From assembly GCF_024714495.1 (NCBI RefSeq), contig NZ_JAMZMJ010000002.1:62001-126000 (forward strand): a stretch of 64,000 nucleotides of DNA. The letters run 5' to 3'. The notes beneath the pieces are model-generated. The model did not search any database. It saw only the letters and a program-made list of their open reading frames with translations, and was not told the DNA's origin. Origin of the DNA: Marinoscillum pacificum (lineage in GTDB: Bacteria > Bacteroidota > Bacteroidia > Cytophagales > Cyclobacteriaceae). Both the position numbers and the translations under genes were made by a program. Positions 17,050 through 26,789 of the stretch are shown in pieces. Positions within the stretch are counted from its first letter, which is position 1, and each line of letters begins with the position of its first letter.

Positions 17050-19722
17050 CTACTTTGATCTAAATGTCAGTTGATACTTACCTGATTTAAGTTCCAATTC
17101 CTCCAAATTAGAGACTTTATCTGAATCTACTTTTTGCAATACATAGCCGGTAGGTACGTTAAGCTGAGCGGTGCTGTTGGCAGGTATTTGCACGATCATT
17201 TCTACCGTCTTTCCTTTCCGCTTCCATTCGGAAATGATTCTACCATAAGGTCCATCATGATACCCGGACACTTCATCTAGTCCTATTGGAAAGTTTGGTG
17301 TCAACTTTACCTCTTTGAACCCAGGATTAGATTCCGATGGATTAATTCCAGCCAATGACTTGTAGAACCACGCTCCGATTTGGCCGAACATGATATGATT
17401 CATAGAGATATCACTTGCCGCCTCAATCTTCCAGTTTTCATAAAGTGTGGTAGCTCCATTAGCAATCCACCAACCCCAACCTGGGTAAGTATCTCTAGCA
17501 GCCAAATCATATGCCACCTGAACTTGTCCATTTTGACTTAATGCTCCAAGTATGGCTTTGGTGCCAAGTAAGCCAACGTCTAGTTGATTACCATCAGCAC
17601 GCACCCGATCAGCAAGGTTTTGTGCAATTTTTACTTTCAAATCCTCAGGGGCAACACCCCAATAAAGCGGAACACTCAATTCAGTCTGCAAGCCCTGACC
17701 ATAAATGGCCGTTTCTTTGTCTAGATATTTATCATTGATTGCAATCTTAATCTTGTTAGCTAGCTGCTTGTACTTTTCTTCATCTACTTGATTACCCAAT
17801 AAGTGAGCAGCCTTCGCCAAAATGGTCGCGTCAGCAAAGTAGTAAACCGAAGAAGTCAACTCTACAGGAGCTTTTGATTTCACGGGAATCCAATCGCCAA
17901 GCCCCCAGGTAGTTAGTCCAGTTGGGTATAAATCATCGATATGGTCTACATAACGCTTGATGTGCTCATAACTTCTTTCCAACAGCGTAGCATCACCATA
18001 ATATTGATAGATCGTCCACGGAATTACCGCAATGGTACTCGTCCAATCTGGCCCATTTCCCCATTCATACCCCCAGCCACCAGTTGGAATGATGGATGGC
18101 AATACGCCGTTTGGCTGCTGCTCATCGAAGTGATCATTGAGCCACTTTTCGTAAATGGTGATCCCATCAAAACTGTAAAGTCCAGTTTCGATGGCGATGG
18201 TAGCATCTCCAGTCCAGCCGTTTTTCTCCCGTTGCGGACAGTCGGTAGGATATCCAAAAAGATTAGACAGATATGAGCTGTTTGTTGCAAAAAGCAACTT
18301 ATTGAACATCTCACTAGAAGTCTTTATTTCTCCCACTACGGGCACATCAGAATGCATAAAATATGCTGTAAAGTTCGCGGCACTTAACGCTAAGGGATGG
18401 TCAACCTGGACTTCTACATATTGAAACCCTTTATAATTGAATTTAGGCAAGAAGGTATCCTCACCATTTCCCGACGTAATGAAAATATCCGTTTGGAATG
18501 GATCCAGATCATCTGTTGGTCGATAATGTGCATCTATGTTATTAATATCCACCAACCCATTTGACACAAGACGTTCGCCATGTTTCAAGCGCAATGTCGT
18601 TCCTGCCTCTGCTTCTATTTTCAACTGAGTCACACCTGCAATGTTTCTTCCAAAATCAATCACGTACAGTGAATCATTAACCTTCCTTACAGTCTTTGGC
18701 TGAATCGCTTCCACATGTCTAATTGGATGCATGGTCTGCGCTACAATTTTATCTGCTGGAGCCGCTCGATAGATGACATTACTCCATTTTGAATCATCAA
18801 AACCTGGCTGATTCCATCCTTCCTGAATCAGTCGGGCATCTTGATGCTCGGCAGTGTAAATGCTATTGAAAATGATTGATCCTGTTGAGGATTTCCAATC
18901 TTTTCCTGATGAAACAGTTTCAACTGTACCATCTTCATACGTAATCCTCAAATCCATGCAGAATGCCGGTCTGCCTCTCCAGGGAGCATTGTGGAAATTC
19001 CAAACCGCCGTGGACTGATGATTGTACCATCCATTTCCCAAAATCAGCCCTAGAGCATTCGCTCCGTCTGTAATTTGATTAGTCACATCATAAGTCACAT
19101 AAAGCAGTCTGCGATCAAATCGTGTATACATGGGGTCGAGGATATGATCTCCTACCTTTTCACCATTGAGAGATAATTCATACAACCCTGCTGCAGCAAT
19201 GTAAGCTCTTGCGGACTTCACCTTCTTTGATGCATTAAATTCTTTCCTGAAATAGGGAGCAGGCTTAAAATCGATATCGTGATGATCACTTATCCAGGAG
19301 CCCTTCCAGTCACTCACATCCATCATCCCTGTCTCGAAAGAAGCCACGCGTGATGTCTGTAATTCTTCATCCTGGTTCCAAAGCTTTACCTTCCAGTAAT
19401 ATCTGGTAAATGATTTCAAGGACTCTGACCGGTATTGATACAGAATCTGATCAGAGTCAATTCTGCCCGAACTCCAGACGGATTTCTCTGAAAGAAGACT
19501 CAAAGAATCAGTTCCGACAAAGATTTCGAATGCTCTTTGAGATGCGTCTTTGCGACTATCCTGCATCTGCCAGGTCAACCGGGGCTGCTGAGCATCTATA
19601 CCAATTGGATTAACCAGATATTCTGTTTTGAGCTCAACCACCTTAAATGCGTCAGGTTGCCCGAAGGCAACCTGTGCAAACAAAATAGTCAATATCAATA
19701 TCGTATTGGAAGCTATGCGCAT
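17050..19722 (-). CDS. GH78 family alpha-L-rhamnosidase
   Basis: 890 residues with a signal peptide (ending VAFGQ). The order is the usual GH78 one: an N-terminal fibronectin-like domain (QPRLTWQM...SFTRYYWKVKLWNQ), a carbohydrate-binding beta module (YIAAAGLYELSLNGEKVGD...), a beta-sandwich, then the (alpha/alpha)6 catalytic domain with CPQREKNGWTGDA and the WTIYQYYGD region, and a C-terminal sandwich. It hydrolyses terminal alpha-L-rhamnose. Its ATG overlaps the GH43 stop by one base (TAATG on the minus strand), showing tight coupling. Confidence 0.93.
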   Translation of the reverse strand: MRIASNTILILTILFAQVAFGQPDAFKVVELKTEYLVNPIGIDAQQPRLTWQMQDSRKDASQRAFEIFVGTDSLSLLSEKSVWSSGRIDSDQILYQYRSESLKSFTRYYWKVKLWNQDEELQTSRVASFETGMMDVSDWKGSWISDHHDIDFKPAPYFRKEFNASKKVKSARAYIAAAGLYELSLNGEKVGDHILDPMYTRFDRRLLYVTYDVTNQITDGANALGLILGNGWYNHQSTAVWNFHNAPWRGRPAFCMDLRITYEDGTVETVSSGKDWKSSTGSIIFNSIYTAEHQDARLIQEGWNQPGFDDSKWSNVIYRAAPADKIVAQTMHPIRHVEAIQPKTVRKVNDSLYVIDFGRNIAGVTQLKIEAEAGTTLRLKHGERLVSNGLVDINNIDAHYRPTDDLDPFQTDIFITSGNGEDTFLPKFNYKGFQYVEVQVDHPLALSAANFTAYFMHSDVPVVGEIKTSSEMFNKLLFATNSSYLSNLFGYPTDCPQREKNGWTGDATIAIETGLYSFDGITIYEKWLNDHFDEQQPNGVLPSIIPTGGWGYEWGNGPDWTSTIAVIPWTIYQYYGDATLLERSYEHIKRYVDHIDDLYPTGLTTWGLGDWIPVKSKAPVELTSSVYYFADATILAKAAHLLGNQVDEEKYKQLANKIKIAINDKYLDKETAIYGQGLQTELSVPLYWGVAPEDLKVKIAQNLADRVRADGNQLDVGLLGTKAILGALSQNGQVQVAYDLAARDTYPGWGWWIANGATTLYENWKIEAASDISMNHIMFGQIGAWFYKSLAGINPSESNPGFKEVKLTPNFPIGLDEVSGYHDGPYGRIISEWKRKGKTVEMIVQIPANSTAQLNVPTGYVLQKVDSDKVSNLEELELKSGKYQLTFRSK

Positions 19723-20711
19723 TACTTCAATGGTCTTTTTGCGACACCCTCAAAGGTAATTTTGACCGGTTTGATCTTACCCTCCTCATCAAACTCAAGC
19801 TTATCAATACAGGTAGCTCGGTGATTGTGATGCGTTTCTGTCAAAGGCCTTCTGTGATAAACGATGTACCATTCATCTTCATTAGGAACCTTGATCAATG
19901 AGTGATGTCCTGCACCCGTTGCTACGTCAGCATCTTGCTCCAACACCACACCAATACGCTCCCACGGACCGAATGGTGAGTCAGAAATTGCATAAGCCAC
20001 TTTGTAGTTCGGGCCTCCCCAGCCACCTTCAGACCACATGAAGTAATACTTACCATCTCTGATAAACATGAATGGACCTTCTACATACTGATCTGGTGTG
20101 ATCTCCTTATAAATGGAGCCATCTTCATATGGAAGAATCTCTTTGAAGTCATCACTTAATCGCACGATGTTACAATGTCTCCAGCCTCCATAAATCATGT
20201 ACCACTGACCATCCTGATCATGAAAAACAAATTGATCAATTGGCTGTGCTCCATTTACAATAGAGTCTAACAATGGCTTACCCAAATAATCTGAATAGGG
20301 TCCAGCAGGATTATCCGCCACACCTATTCCAATTCCTCCGACAGACTCATTGTTTTGAATGTCATTAGCTGCAAAGAATAAGAAATACTGCTCATTATTC
20401 TTTACAATCGCTGGAGCCCACATGGCACTATCTGCCCAACTAACAGCTGCTGTATCAATGATGTGCTCGTGCTTTTCCCAGGTGATTAAGTCCTTTGATG
20501 AAAAAGCATCCATAAAAACCTGCTTACTGTAATAATCCGAATAGGTAGGATAAATCCAGTATTCATCATCGAAGACAATACCTTCAGGATCGGCATACCA
20601 CCCATCAATGATCGGGTTACCAGCTTTCTCTACCGGAGCAGGTTGACTGCACGCAGCAAATACTGCTATAAGGAGTAAGTAAGAATAGTTTTTCAAGATG
20701 TTCATTCGCAT
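19722..20711 (-). CDS. GH43 family glycosidase (lipoprotein)
   Basis: Five-bladed propeller glycosidase of the arabinofuranosidase/xylosidase group. The triad is visible: base Asp41 in WYADPEG, pKa-modulating Asp159 in QPIDQFVF followed by HDQDG, and acid Glu211 in VEGPFMF. The N-terminus (MRMNILKNYSYLLLIAVFAAC) is a lipoprotein signal, so the enzyme is membrane-anchored. The start was placed at 20711, one base after the GH127 stop; 20705 is an alternative. With the GH127-type enzyme and GH78 on either side, an alpha-L-arabinofuranosidase role is the best guess. Confidence 0.88.
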   Translation of the reverse strand: MRMNILKNYSYLLLIAVFAACSQPAPVEKAGNPIIDGWYADPEGIVFDDEYWIYPTYSDYYSKQVFMDAFSSKDLITWEKHEHIIDTAAVSWADSAMWAPAIVKNNEQYFLFFAANDIQNNESVGGIGIGVADNPAGPYSDYLGKPLLDSIVNGAQPIDQFVFHDQDGQWYMIYGGWRHCNIVRLSDDFKEILPYEDGSIYKEITPDQYVEGPFMFIRDGKYYFMWSEGGWGGPNYKVAYAISDSPFGPWERIGVVLEQDADVATGAGHHSLIKVPNEDEWYIVYHRRPLTETHHNHRATCIDKLEFDEEGKIKPVKITFEGVAKRPLK

Positions 20712-20712
20712 A

Positions 20713-22914
20713 TTATTCTGTCCATTGAGTTCCATTCCCATCTGTTGATATAACTGGGAAAGAACTGATTCGTAATTTAGCTGCTCCCATTGGAATAAGC
20801 GTCACTTCTACAGTTTCTGTATCAGTGATTACAGGACTATCCTGCAATTCACCCACCAAACCATGAGGTCCTATTTTCCAATTCGGAATTTGCTTAGCCT
20901 TCACTTTTATTTCCAAAGGCACTACATCAGCTCCAAATGGGAAATCATTGGCTGGCCAAGGTTTTTCAATTACCTCAAACACTTCACCGGTTTCCCCATT
21001 CAAAACCAATCCGTAGTTCCATGGAGAGTCGGCATAGATTTCGAAAGAAGGCCAATTTTTGGTATCCGCACCTTCTTGCCACTTAGAATCATGAATAGCC
21101 GTTTCATCACTCTCTTTGCGCACATAGCGCTCATCAATATCTAATGAGAAAGTTAATGGACCATAATTCACACTGGCACTGTTGTGATTAGCTTCCCAAC
21201 GAGTCACAGTAATCGCTTTCGGAAGAGTCAACTCAACCTTGTCTCCATCCTTCCATTCACGATTGATTCTAACATACTTATTTCTTTCAATGGAAACATC
21301 TACAACAGGCTTTCCATTAATTTTAACTCCTGGTCCCATTGTCCATTCTGGAATTCTTAAGTAAAGAGGGAAAGTTTCATCTTCGGATAGACTTACCTCA
21401 AACTGGATGGATTTATCAAATGGATAATGCGTGGTTTCATGAATACTTACTTCTGCACCTGAACCAACTTTAGCAGTAACATTACTTGCTGCATACAGCA
21501 CAGCAGCTAATCCATTGTCTTGTGTAGCCATCCAAAGATTCTCTGCGTAGTATGGCCATCCCTGAGCATGATTGTGCTGACAACATCTTGAACTGAATGG
21601 ATTCATCATCAAGAATGGTCCTGCATTTGCAATACCCGGATGATGGTTTTCACTATCATTCAAAACCATGTTAGGGCTTGTGATGTATCTCAATGCTTTG
21701 AAATCATCAGTTACTGCCGCTGGATAAGTATTGAATGCAACATTCTCGGCATGATCGGCCCAGAAGATGTCGCCTGTAATTCTCAACAAATGCTCATCAG
21801 AGTTCATTTGCTCAACTATTCCACAAGTCTCGATTCCCTGTCTTGGATCGTCATAACCTGGTCGTGCATTTTCATCTGACCCAAACATACCTCCTGGAAC
21901 CTGTCCATAATATTTGCGGATGACGTCAAAGCTTTCATAAGTACCTTCCAGATCTGCCTTGTTTCCACTCACCTGATAGTATTGAGCAGGCTCTCTGAAT
22001 CCCTGAGCAATGTTTACATTGTGCCAATCGATCAAATCACCAAACCACTCCGGAAACTCACCATTTCTCGATTCCTTGTGACCATGAATAGCTTCAAAGG
22101 CATTCCCTCTGCTTGACCAGTCTGTCGTATTACGGTGAATCTTTTCCGCTAATTCCAACAAGAACTCATCTCCTGTGCGGTTGTACAACCAAATCACACT
22201 GTAGAGATTGTCCCCACCTCTTCTGGTTTGCCAATATTTGGTTTCTGATAAGAATAACGAATCAGGAACAGTCAATTCGAATTTGAAATAGTTAGTCATC
22301 AACTCGATAACACGCTCATCCTGAGAGTATTCATAATAGGACTGCAAACAATATAACATGATCATGTTCGCCCAGTAGTCCTGAACTTGTGTCATTTGCT
22401 GTTGACGCTCTTCCGTACGTTCGTTTTCCGCGATATAACTTTCCCAGGCAAACCCAGGTCCGAAGTAGCCATTTTCACGCTGACTTGCCAACGCACCTTC
22501 GATCCATATCTTGGTTTCTTCAATCATTTCTGGATCTTCCAGGATGTAAGCAATGTCGCCATAGCCTTTTAACCAATAAGGAACTTCTTCCCATCCCCAG
22601 GCTCCTTGCCCGTCTTTCGACAGCCAGGCATTGTTTTCCTTTTGAAGCCAGGCACTGATTTTACCCAAATTCCCTGTTAATCCATTCTTTTGACGATTCA
22701 GATATTCCAGAACCCAACCTTCTGGTTTCACATCACCTACCGGCAATTTGATTAAAGCATTTCGCTGTAATGGCGCACGATTGCTTGGGTAGAATTCATT
22801 TTTTGTAGACGTGTCAGGTCTATCTACCAGAGTAATTTCTTGTTTTATTTCGGGCGTACTACACCCAGCTGCTACCAGAACACCTAGTAGCAGAGATTTA
22901 TAATTCAATTTCAT
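20713..22914 (-). CDS. GH127-type beta-L-arabinofuranosidase (DUF1680)
   Basis: 733-residue lipoprotein (signal ends AAGC) with an (alpha/alpha)6 barrel. The zinc/cysteine catalytic set known from characterised GH127 is present: IETCG gives Glu362 and Cys364, and RCCQHN gives Cys444 and Cys445, with one of the paired cysteines acting as nucleophile. C-terminal beta modules follow. The family removes beta-L-arabinofuranose, but related families (GH142, GH146) share the fold, so the exact family needs a profile search. Six nt separate it from GH92 upstream. Confidence 0.88.
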   Translation of the reverse strand: MKLNYKSLLLGVLVAAGCSTPEIKQEITLVDRPDTSTKNEFYPSNRAPLQRNALIKLPVGDVKPEGWVLEYLNRQKNGLTGNLGKISAWLQKENNAWLSKDGQGAWGWEEVPYWLKGYGDIAYILEDPEMIEETKIWIEGALASQRENGYFGPGFAWESYIAENERTEERQQQMTQVQDYWANMIMLYCLQSYYEYSQDERVIELMTNYFKFELTVPDSLFLSETKYWQTRRGGDNLYSVIWLYNRTGDEFLLELAEKIHRNTTDWSSRGNAFEAIHGHKESRNGEFPEWFGDLIDWHNVNIAQGFREPAQYYQVSGNKADLEGTYESFDVIRKYYGQVPGGMFGSDENARPGYDDPRQGIETCGIVEQMNSDEHLLRITGDIFWADHAENVAFNTYPAAVTDDFKALRYITSPNMVLNDSENHHPGIANAGPFLMMNPFSSRCCQHNHAQGWPYYAENLWMATQDNGLAAVLYAASNVTAKVGSGAEVSIHETTHYPFDKSIQFEVSLSEDETFPLYLRIPEWTMGPGVKINGKPVVDVSIERNKYVRINREWKDGDKVELTLPKAITVTRWEANHNSASVNYGPLTFSLDIDERYVRKESDETAIHDSKWQEGADTKNWPSFEIYADSPWNYGLVLNGETGEVFEVIEKPWPANDFPFGADVVPLEIKVKAKQIPNWKIGPHGLVGELQDSPVITDTETVEVTLIPMGAAKLRISSFPVISTDGNGTQWTE

Positions 22915-22920
22915 GATCGA

Positions 22921-25197
22921 CTATTTTTCGTTAGTCAATGAATAAGGGAAATCTGATGGATTTACACCTCTAGACTTATTTGGTTGATCAACCATTTCAA
23001 AATCTAGTGTTGCCCCTTTCATCAACATGTTATGATCTAAATAATTTTTAGAGCTGGCTGCTCCATTTATCTTCAGTGACTGAACATATCTATTCTCATC
23101 ACTATTGCCTGGTGCATTGATAACCAAGTCGTTACCATTTTCCAGTTTTACTGTCACCTGCTTAAACAAAGGTGCTCCGAGTACATATTCATTGACAGCT
23201 GGACAAACTGGATAGAATCCCATCGCTGAGAAAATATACCAGGCAGAAGTCTGACCATTGTCTTCATCTCCACAGTAACCATCAGGGGTTGGCATATACA
23301 TTCTATTCATAGTCTCGCGAGCCCAATATTGGGTTTTCCATGGAGCACCAGCATAGTTGTATAAGTAAATCATATGCTGAATTGGCTGATTACCATGTGC
23401 ATATTGCCCCATGTTAGCAATCTGCATCTCTCTGATCTCATGAATCACAAAACCATAGTAGCTATCGTCAAACACAGGTGGCAATAAGAATACTGAATCA
23501 AGTTTCTTCACAAAATTCTCATGTCCGCCCATTAGTGTCGACAAACCTTCAATGTCATGGAAAACTGACCAGCTATAGTGCCAGCTATTTCCTTCAGTGA
23601 ATGCATCACCCCACTTAAATGGGTTAAATGGAGACATGAAAGTTCCGTCTTCGTTTTTACCTCGCATCAACCCAGTTTCCGGATCAAATAACTTCTTGTA
23701 GTTCTGTGAACGCTCTCTGTATAGTTTGATTTCTTTTTTAGACTTACCTAGTGCTTTCGCCAATTGATAAATCGCAAAATCATCATAAGCATATTCCAAG
23801 GTTCTCGCGGCATTCTCGTTGATGTTAACATCATAAGGTACATAGCCGAGTTTCTTGTAATATTCTGCACCAGCACGACCTACTGCCGTCATTGGACCTT
23901 CATTGTTTGCTCCGTGTATCAATGCTTCATAGAGTTTCTCAATATCATATCCACGCAACCCTTTGATATATGCATCAGAAACTACAGATGCAGAGTTGTT
24001 ACCAACCATAATATTGGCCAATCCAGGGCTAGACCACTCTGGCAACCAACCACCTTCCAGGTAATCGTTCACCAAACCAGCTTGCATTTCCTTGTTGATC
24101 GATGGATAAACCAGATTCAAGAATGGATACAGGGCACGGAAAGTATCCCAAAATCCTGTACCAGCAAACATGTATCCTGGCAAGATTTCTCCATTGTATG
24201 GGCTCCAGTGAACGATTTCGTTCTTCGCGTTGATCTCATACAGCTTATTCGGGAAGAATAGCGCTCTATACAAACAAGAGTAGAATGTTCTGTATTGATC
24301 AATGGTACCACCATCTACTTCTATTCTGCTTAGCTTTTCATTCCATTCGTCACGGGCCTTTTGCTTTGTCGTTTCAAAATCATCAGCACCAAGTTCTCTA
24401 TCAAGATTCAACTGTGCTTGCTCCAAACTGATAAATGAAGAGGCTACTCTCAAATTAATAACCTCGCCGGCTGAAGTTTTAAATCCAACCAAAGCACCCG
24501 CATGATTTGCTTCCATTTCAGACTGTCCAGATACAATTACAGAATCTTTCCAGGTATTCACATCGGCAAATGGCTTGTCAAATTCAATTACAAAGTAGTT
24601 TTTGAAATTGGTCAGTTTACCTCGAGCATACTTGGTGGTATACCCAATGATTTTCTTCTCTTCAGGAATCACCTTCACATAAGATCCCTTGTCAAATGGA
24701 TCTACAACAATGTAAGAAGAATCAGATTTCGGGAAAGTGATTTGAAATTGAGCAGCTCTTTCTGTTGGCGTCAACTCAACTGTCGCGTCATGATCTGCTA
24801 AATAAACACTGTAATAATACGGTGTTGCTGTTTCTGCCTTATGTGAAAAATAACTCGCTCTGGCTTCTTGCTCAAACTTTTTACCAATCACAGGCATGAT
24901 GGTGAACTGACCATAGTCATTCATCCATGGTGATGGCTGATGTGTTTGCTTGAAGCCTCTGATCTGATAAGCATCATAAGTGTATGCCCAACCATTCCCC
25001 ATTTTACCTGTTTGTGGTGTCCACATGTTCATCCCCCACGGCACACCAATTGCCGGATAGGTATTACCGTTGGACAAATAAGGTTCAGAGTCTGTACCCA
25101 TCAAAGTGTTCACATAATCCACAGGATCCTGAGATACAGCAGACAAGGCAAACAACATGATACATACAGATGATAGCGCGAAGCGAAAGGTTGACAT
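22921..25197 (-). CDS. GH92 family alpha-mannosidase (second copy)
   Basis: The start at 25197 (MSTFRFALSSVCIMLFALSAVSQ) gives a clean signal peptide. Forty more in-frame codons upstream overlap the MFS gene and are arginine-rich noise. GH92 motifs: TLMGTDSEPYLSNGNTYPAIG at the N-terminus, TEGNSWHY with the predicted acid Glu535, and GDEDNGQTSAWY with acidic residues 644-646 (D-E-D). The pocket motif is HGNQPIQH. It is well diverged from the GH92 copy at 14747, so it is not a recent duplicate and probably has another linkage or aglycone preference. Second gene of the MFS-led operon. Confidence 0.92.
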   Translation of the reverse strand: MSTFRFALSSVCIMLFALSAVSQDPVDYVNTLMGTDSEPYLSNGNTYPAIGVPWGMNMWTPQTGKMGNGWAYTYDAYQIRGFKQTHQPSPWMNDYGQFTIMPVIGKKFEQEARASYFSHKAETATPYYYSVYLADHDATVELTPTERAAQFQITFPKSDSSYIVVDPFDKGSYVKVIPEEKKIIGYTTKYARGKLTNFKNYFVIEFDKPFADVNTWKDSVIVSGQSEMEANHAGALVGFKTSAGEVINLRVASSFISLEQAQLNLDRELGADDFETTKQKARDEWNEKLSRIEVDGGTIDQYRTFYSCLYRALFFPNKLYEINAKNEIVHWSPYNGEILPGYMFAGTGFWDTFRALYPFLNLVYPSINKEMQAGLVNDYLEGGWLPEWSSPGLANIMVGNNSASVVSDAYIKGLRGYDIEKLYEALIHGANNEGPMTAVGRAGAEYYKKLGYVPYDVNINENAARTLEYAYDDFAIYQLAKALGKSKKEIKLYRERSQNYKKLFDPETGLMRGKNEDGTFMSPFNPFKWGDAFTEGNSWHYSWSVFHDIEGLSTLMGGHENFVKKLDSVFLLPPVFDDSYYGFVIHEIREMQIANMGQYAHGNQPIQHMIYLYNYAGAPWKTQYWARETMNRMYMPTPDGYCGDEDNGQTSAWYIFSAMGFYPVCPAVNEYVLGAPLFKQVTVKLENGNDLVINAPGNSDENRYVQSLKINGAASSKNYLDHNMLMKGATLDFEMVDQPNKSRGVNPSDFPYSLTNEK

Positions 25198-25217
25198 AGG
25201 TTTGATTTTTCTATAAG

Positions 25218-26549
25218 TTATTTTCCGACAAGTTCTTCTTCTAGTTCTTCCAGCGATTTCCCCTTGGTCTCTGGCATCATGAAATGAGTGTATAACAATT
25301 GCAACACCATGAAACATCCAAAAAACACAAAGGCAACATAGGGCTCAAAAGCATTTATCAATACTGCTCCAAACAATGTAATCAAAGCTGCAAATACCCA
25401 GTGAGTACCACTACCCCAGGCCTGACCGTATGCACGCACTCTATTCGGGAATATCTCAGAGATAAATATCCAGATCACTGATCCCTGACCAATGGCATGT
25501 GAAGCAATAAAGGTTAATATGAATACTAGTTTGAATAGCGCTTCTGATTCAAAATAGAACCCGTATGCCACCATGAATAAACTAACGATATATCCAAAAG
25601 ATCCAATGTACATGAGTTGGCGTCTACCCAACTTATCGATAAGTAGCATTCCAACAAATGTGAATCCTAAATTGACGATACCGATAGAAATCGAGCTTAG
25701 CAAGGAGTCTGAGGAACCAAAACCTGCTTTTTGCAAGATTTCAGGTGCATAGTACAGAATGAAATTAATCCCAGATAATTGATTGAAGAAAGCAATTAAA
25801 AAAGCCAAAATCAACGAACGCTTATATTTTGGAGCGAAAACTGAAGAAGTATCATTCTTGGTTCGGTTGTGATCTTCTTCAATATCTTGAAGCATCTGCT
25901 TCGCTTGCTCAGGAGACTCTGCCAATTCATTCAAAACCTTGGTAGCGGAAGCCACATCATTTTGATGAATGATCAACCAACGCGGGCTCTTAGGTACACC
26001 TATTACCATAATGGTGTATAAAAATGCTGGTACCGCTTCTATGCCAAGCATCCATCTCCAATCATTCTCACCACCTACTCCCTGGAGTAAATAGTTCGAT
26101 ATGAAAGCGATCAGGATACCAAACACCAAATTGAATTGGTAAAGGATACCAAGTCTGCCTCTATTGTTCGCAGATGAAATCTCTGAGATGTAAGTCGGAG
26201 CCGCTATAGATGAAATACCTACACCTAAACCACCGATGAAACGGAAAAACGAAAATGTATAAGGGTCTGGAGCTATTCCGCTACCTACCGCAGATACAAA
26301 GTATAGTACCCCAATCCAAATCAAGGTAGTCTTACGACCCAATTTATCCGTTGGAATACCTGCTAATAAAGCGCCAACTACTGTTCCCCATAGGGCCATG
26401 GACATAATAAATGTACCATGAAACCACTCGGAGGTTTGCCATAATTCTTTGATGGGCAGATTCGCCCCCGAAATTACTACCGTATCAAATCCAAACAGAA
26501 AACCTGCCAGGGAAGCAGTAATTGAGGCTATTAATAATTTCTTATTCAT
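25218..26549 (-). CDS. Sugar porter family MFS transporter
   Basis: 443 residues and twelve membrane helices, with the sugar-porter signatures GFLFGFDTVVISGA in helix 1, DKLGRKT and DKLGRRQ in the two 2-3 loops, PKSPRWLI after helix 6, and PETKGKSLEELE at the C-terminus. It would import a monosaccharide by proton symport across the inner membrane. The start at 26549 places MNKKLL directly before helix 1. It leads the operon running to GH32, so it probably imports a sugar released by GH92, GH127, GH43, GH78 or GH32. Which one is unknown. Confidence 0.92.
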   Translation of the reverse strand: MNKKLLIASITASLAGFLFGFDTVVISGANLPIKELWQTSEWFHGTFIMSMALWGTVVGALLAGIPTDKLGRKTTLIWIGVLYFVSAVGSGIAPDPYTFSFFRFIGGLGVGISSIAAPTYISEISSANNRGRLGILYQFNLVFGILIAFISNYLLQGVGGENDWRWMLGIEAVPAFLYTIMVIGVPKSPRWLIIHQNDVASATKVLNELAESPEQAKQMLQDIEEDHNRTKNDTSSVFAPKYKRSLILAFLIAFFNQLSGINFILYYAPEILQKAGFGSSDSLLSSISIGIVNLGFTFVGMLLIDKLGRRQLMYIGSFGYIVSLFMVAYGFYFESEALFKLVFILTFIASHAIGQGSVIWIFISEIFPNRVRAYGQAWGSGTHWVFAALITLFGAVLINAFEPYVAFVFFGCFMVLQLLYTHFMMPETKGKSLEELEEELVGK

Positions 26550-26789
26550 CAGTCTTGTGTTAGTTATATTGAAAGCATTCGTCAACTGCTTAATTTAATA
26601 AGCAATATCCAGAATGCTTTCATACAGGGTTTAAGTCTATTACAAGTAATATTCAGAGCTCTCAATTTTAAATACTTAATATTGATTGGTTAAAAAATGA
26701 ACTCGTAATTATTAGTAATACCTTCGAAAGTAATATTTCACCTAATCAAGTATCGAACTTTTTACAAACCAGATGAATTATTCTAACCT
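26550..26789 (-). promoter_or_regulatory. Upstream region of the MFS-led operon
   Basis: 240 nt between the DUF4965 gene stop and the MFS start, very AT-rich. On the minus strand the string AATATTACTT occurs twice (around 26643-26653 and 26730-26740), and TATTACTAATAATTACG lies between. No terminator hairpin is obvious. The region must carry the promoter for the seven-gene operon, but I cannot place it exactly. Confidence 0.35.

Noticed and set aside
19722-20711. Possible loss of a GH43 catalytic aspartate at WAPAIV
   Set aside because: The third catalytic Asp in this family lies later, in the PIDQFVF segment, where it is present (Asp159). The enzyme appears intact.
23764-24261. 165-residue reading frame opposite the second GH92 gene
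   Set aside because: It is antisense to a strongly supported enzyme, shows no domain or signal, and its composition reflects the opposite strand.
25198-25317. 40-residue extension of the second GH92 protein
   Set aside because: It is arginine-rich, overlaps the MFS coding region, and would bury a clear signal peptide inside the protein.
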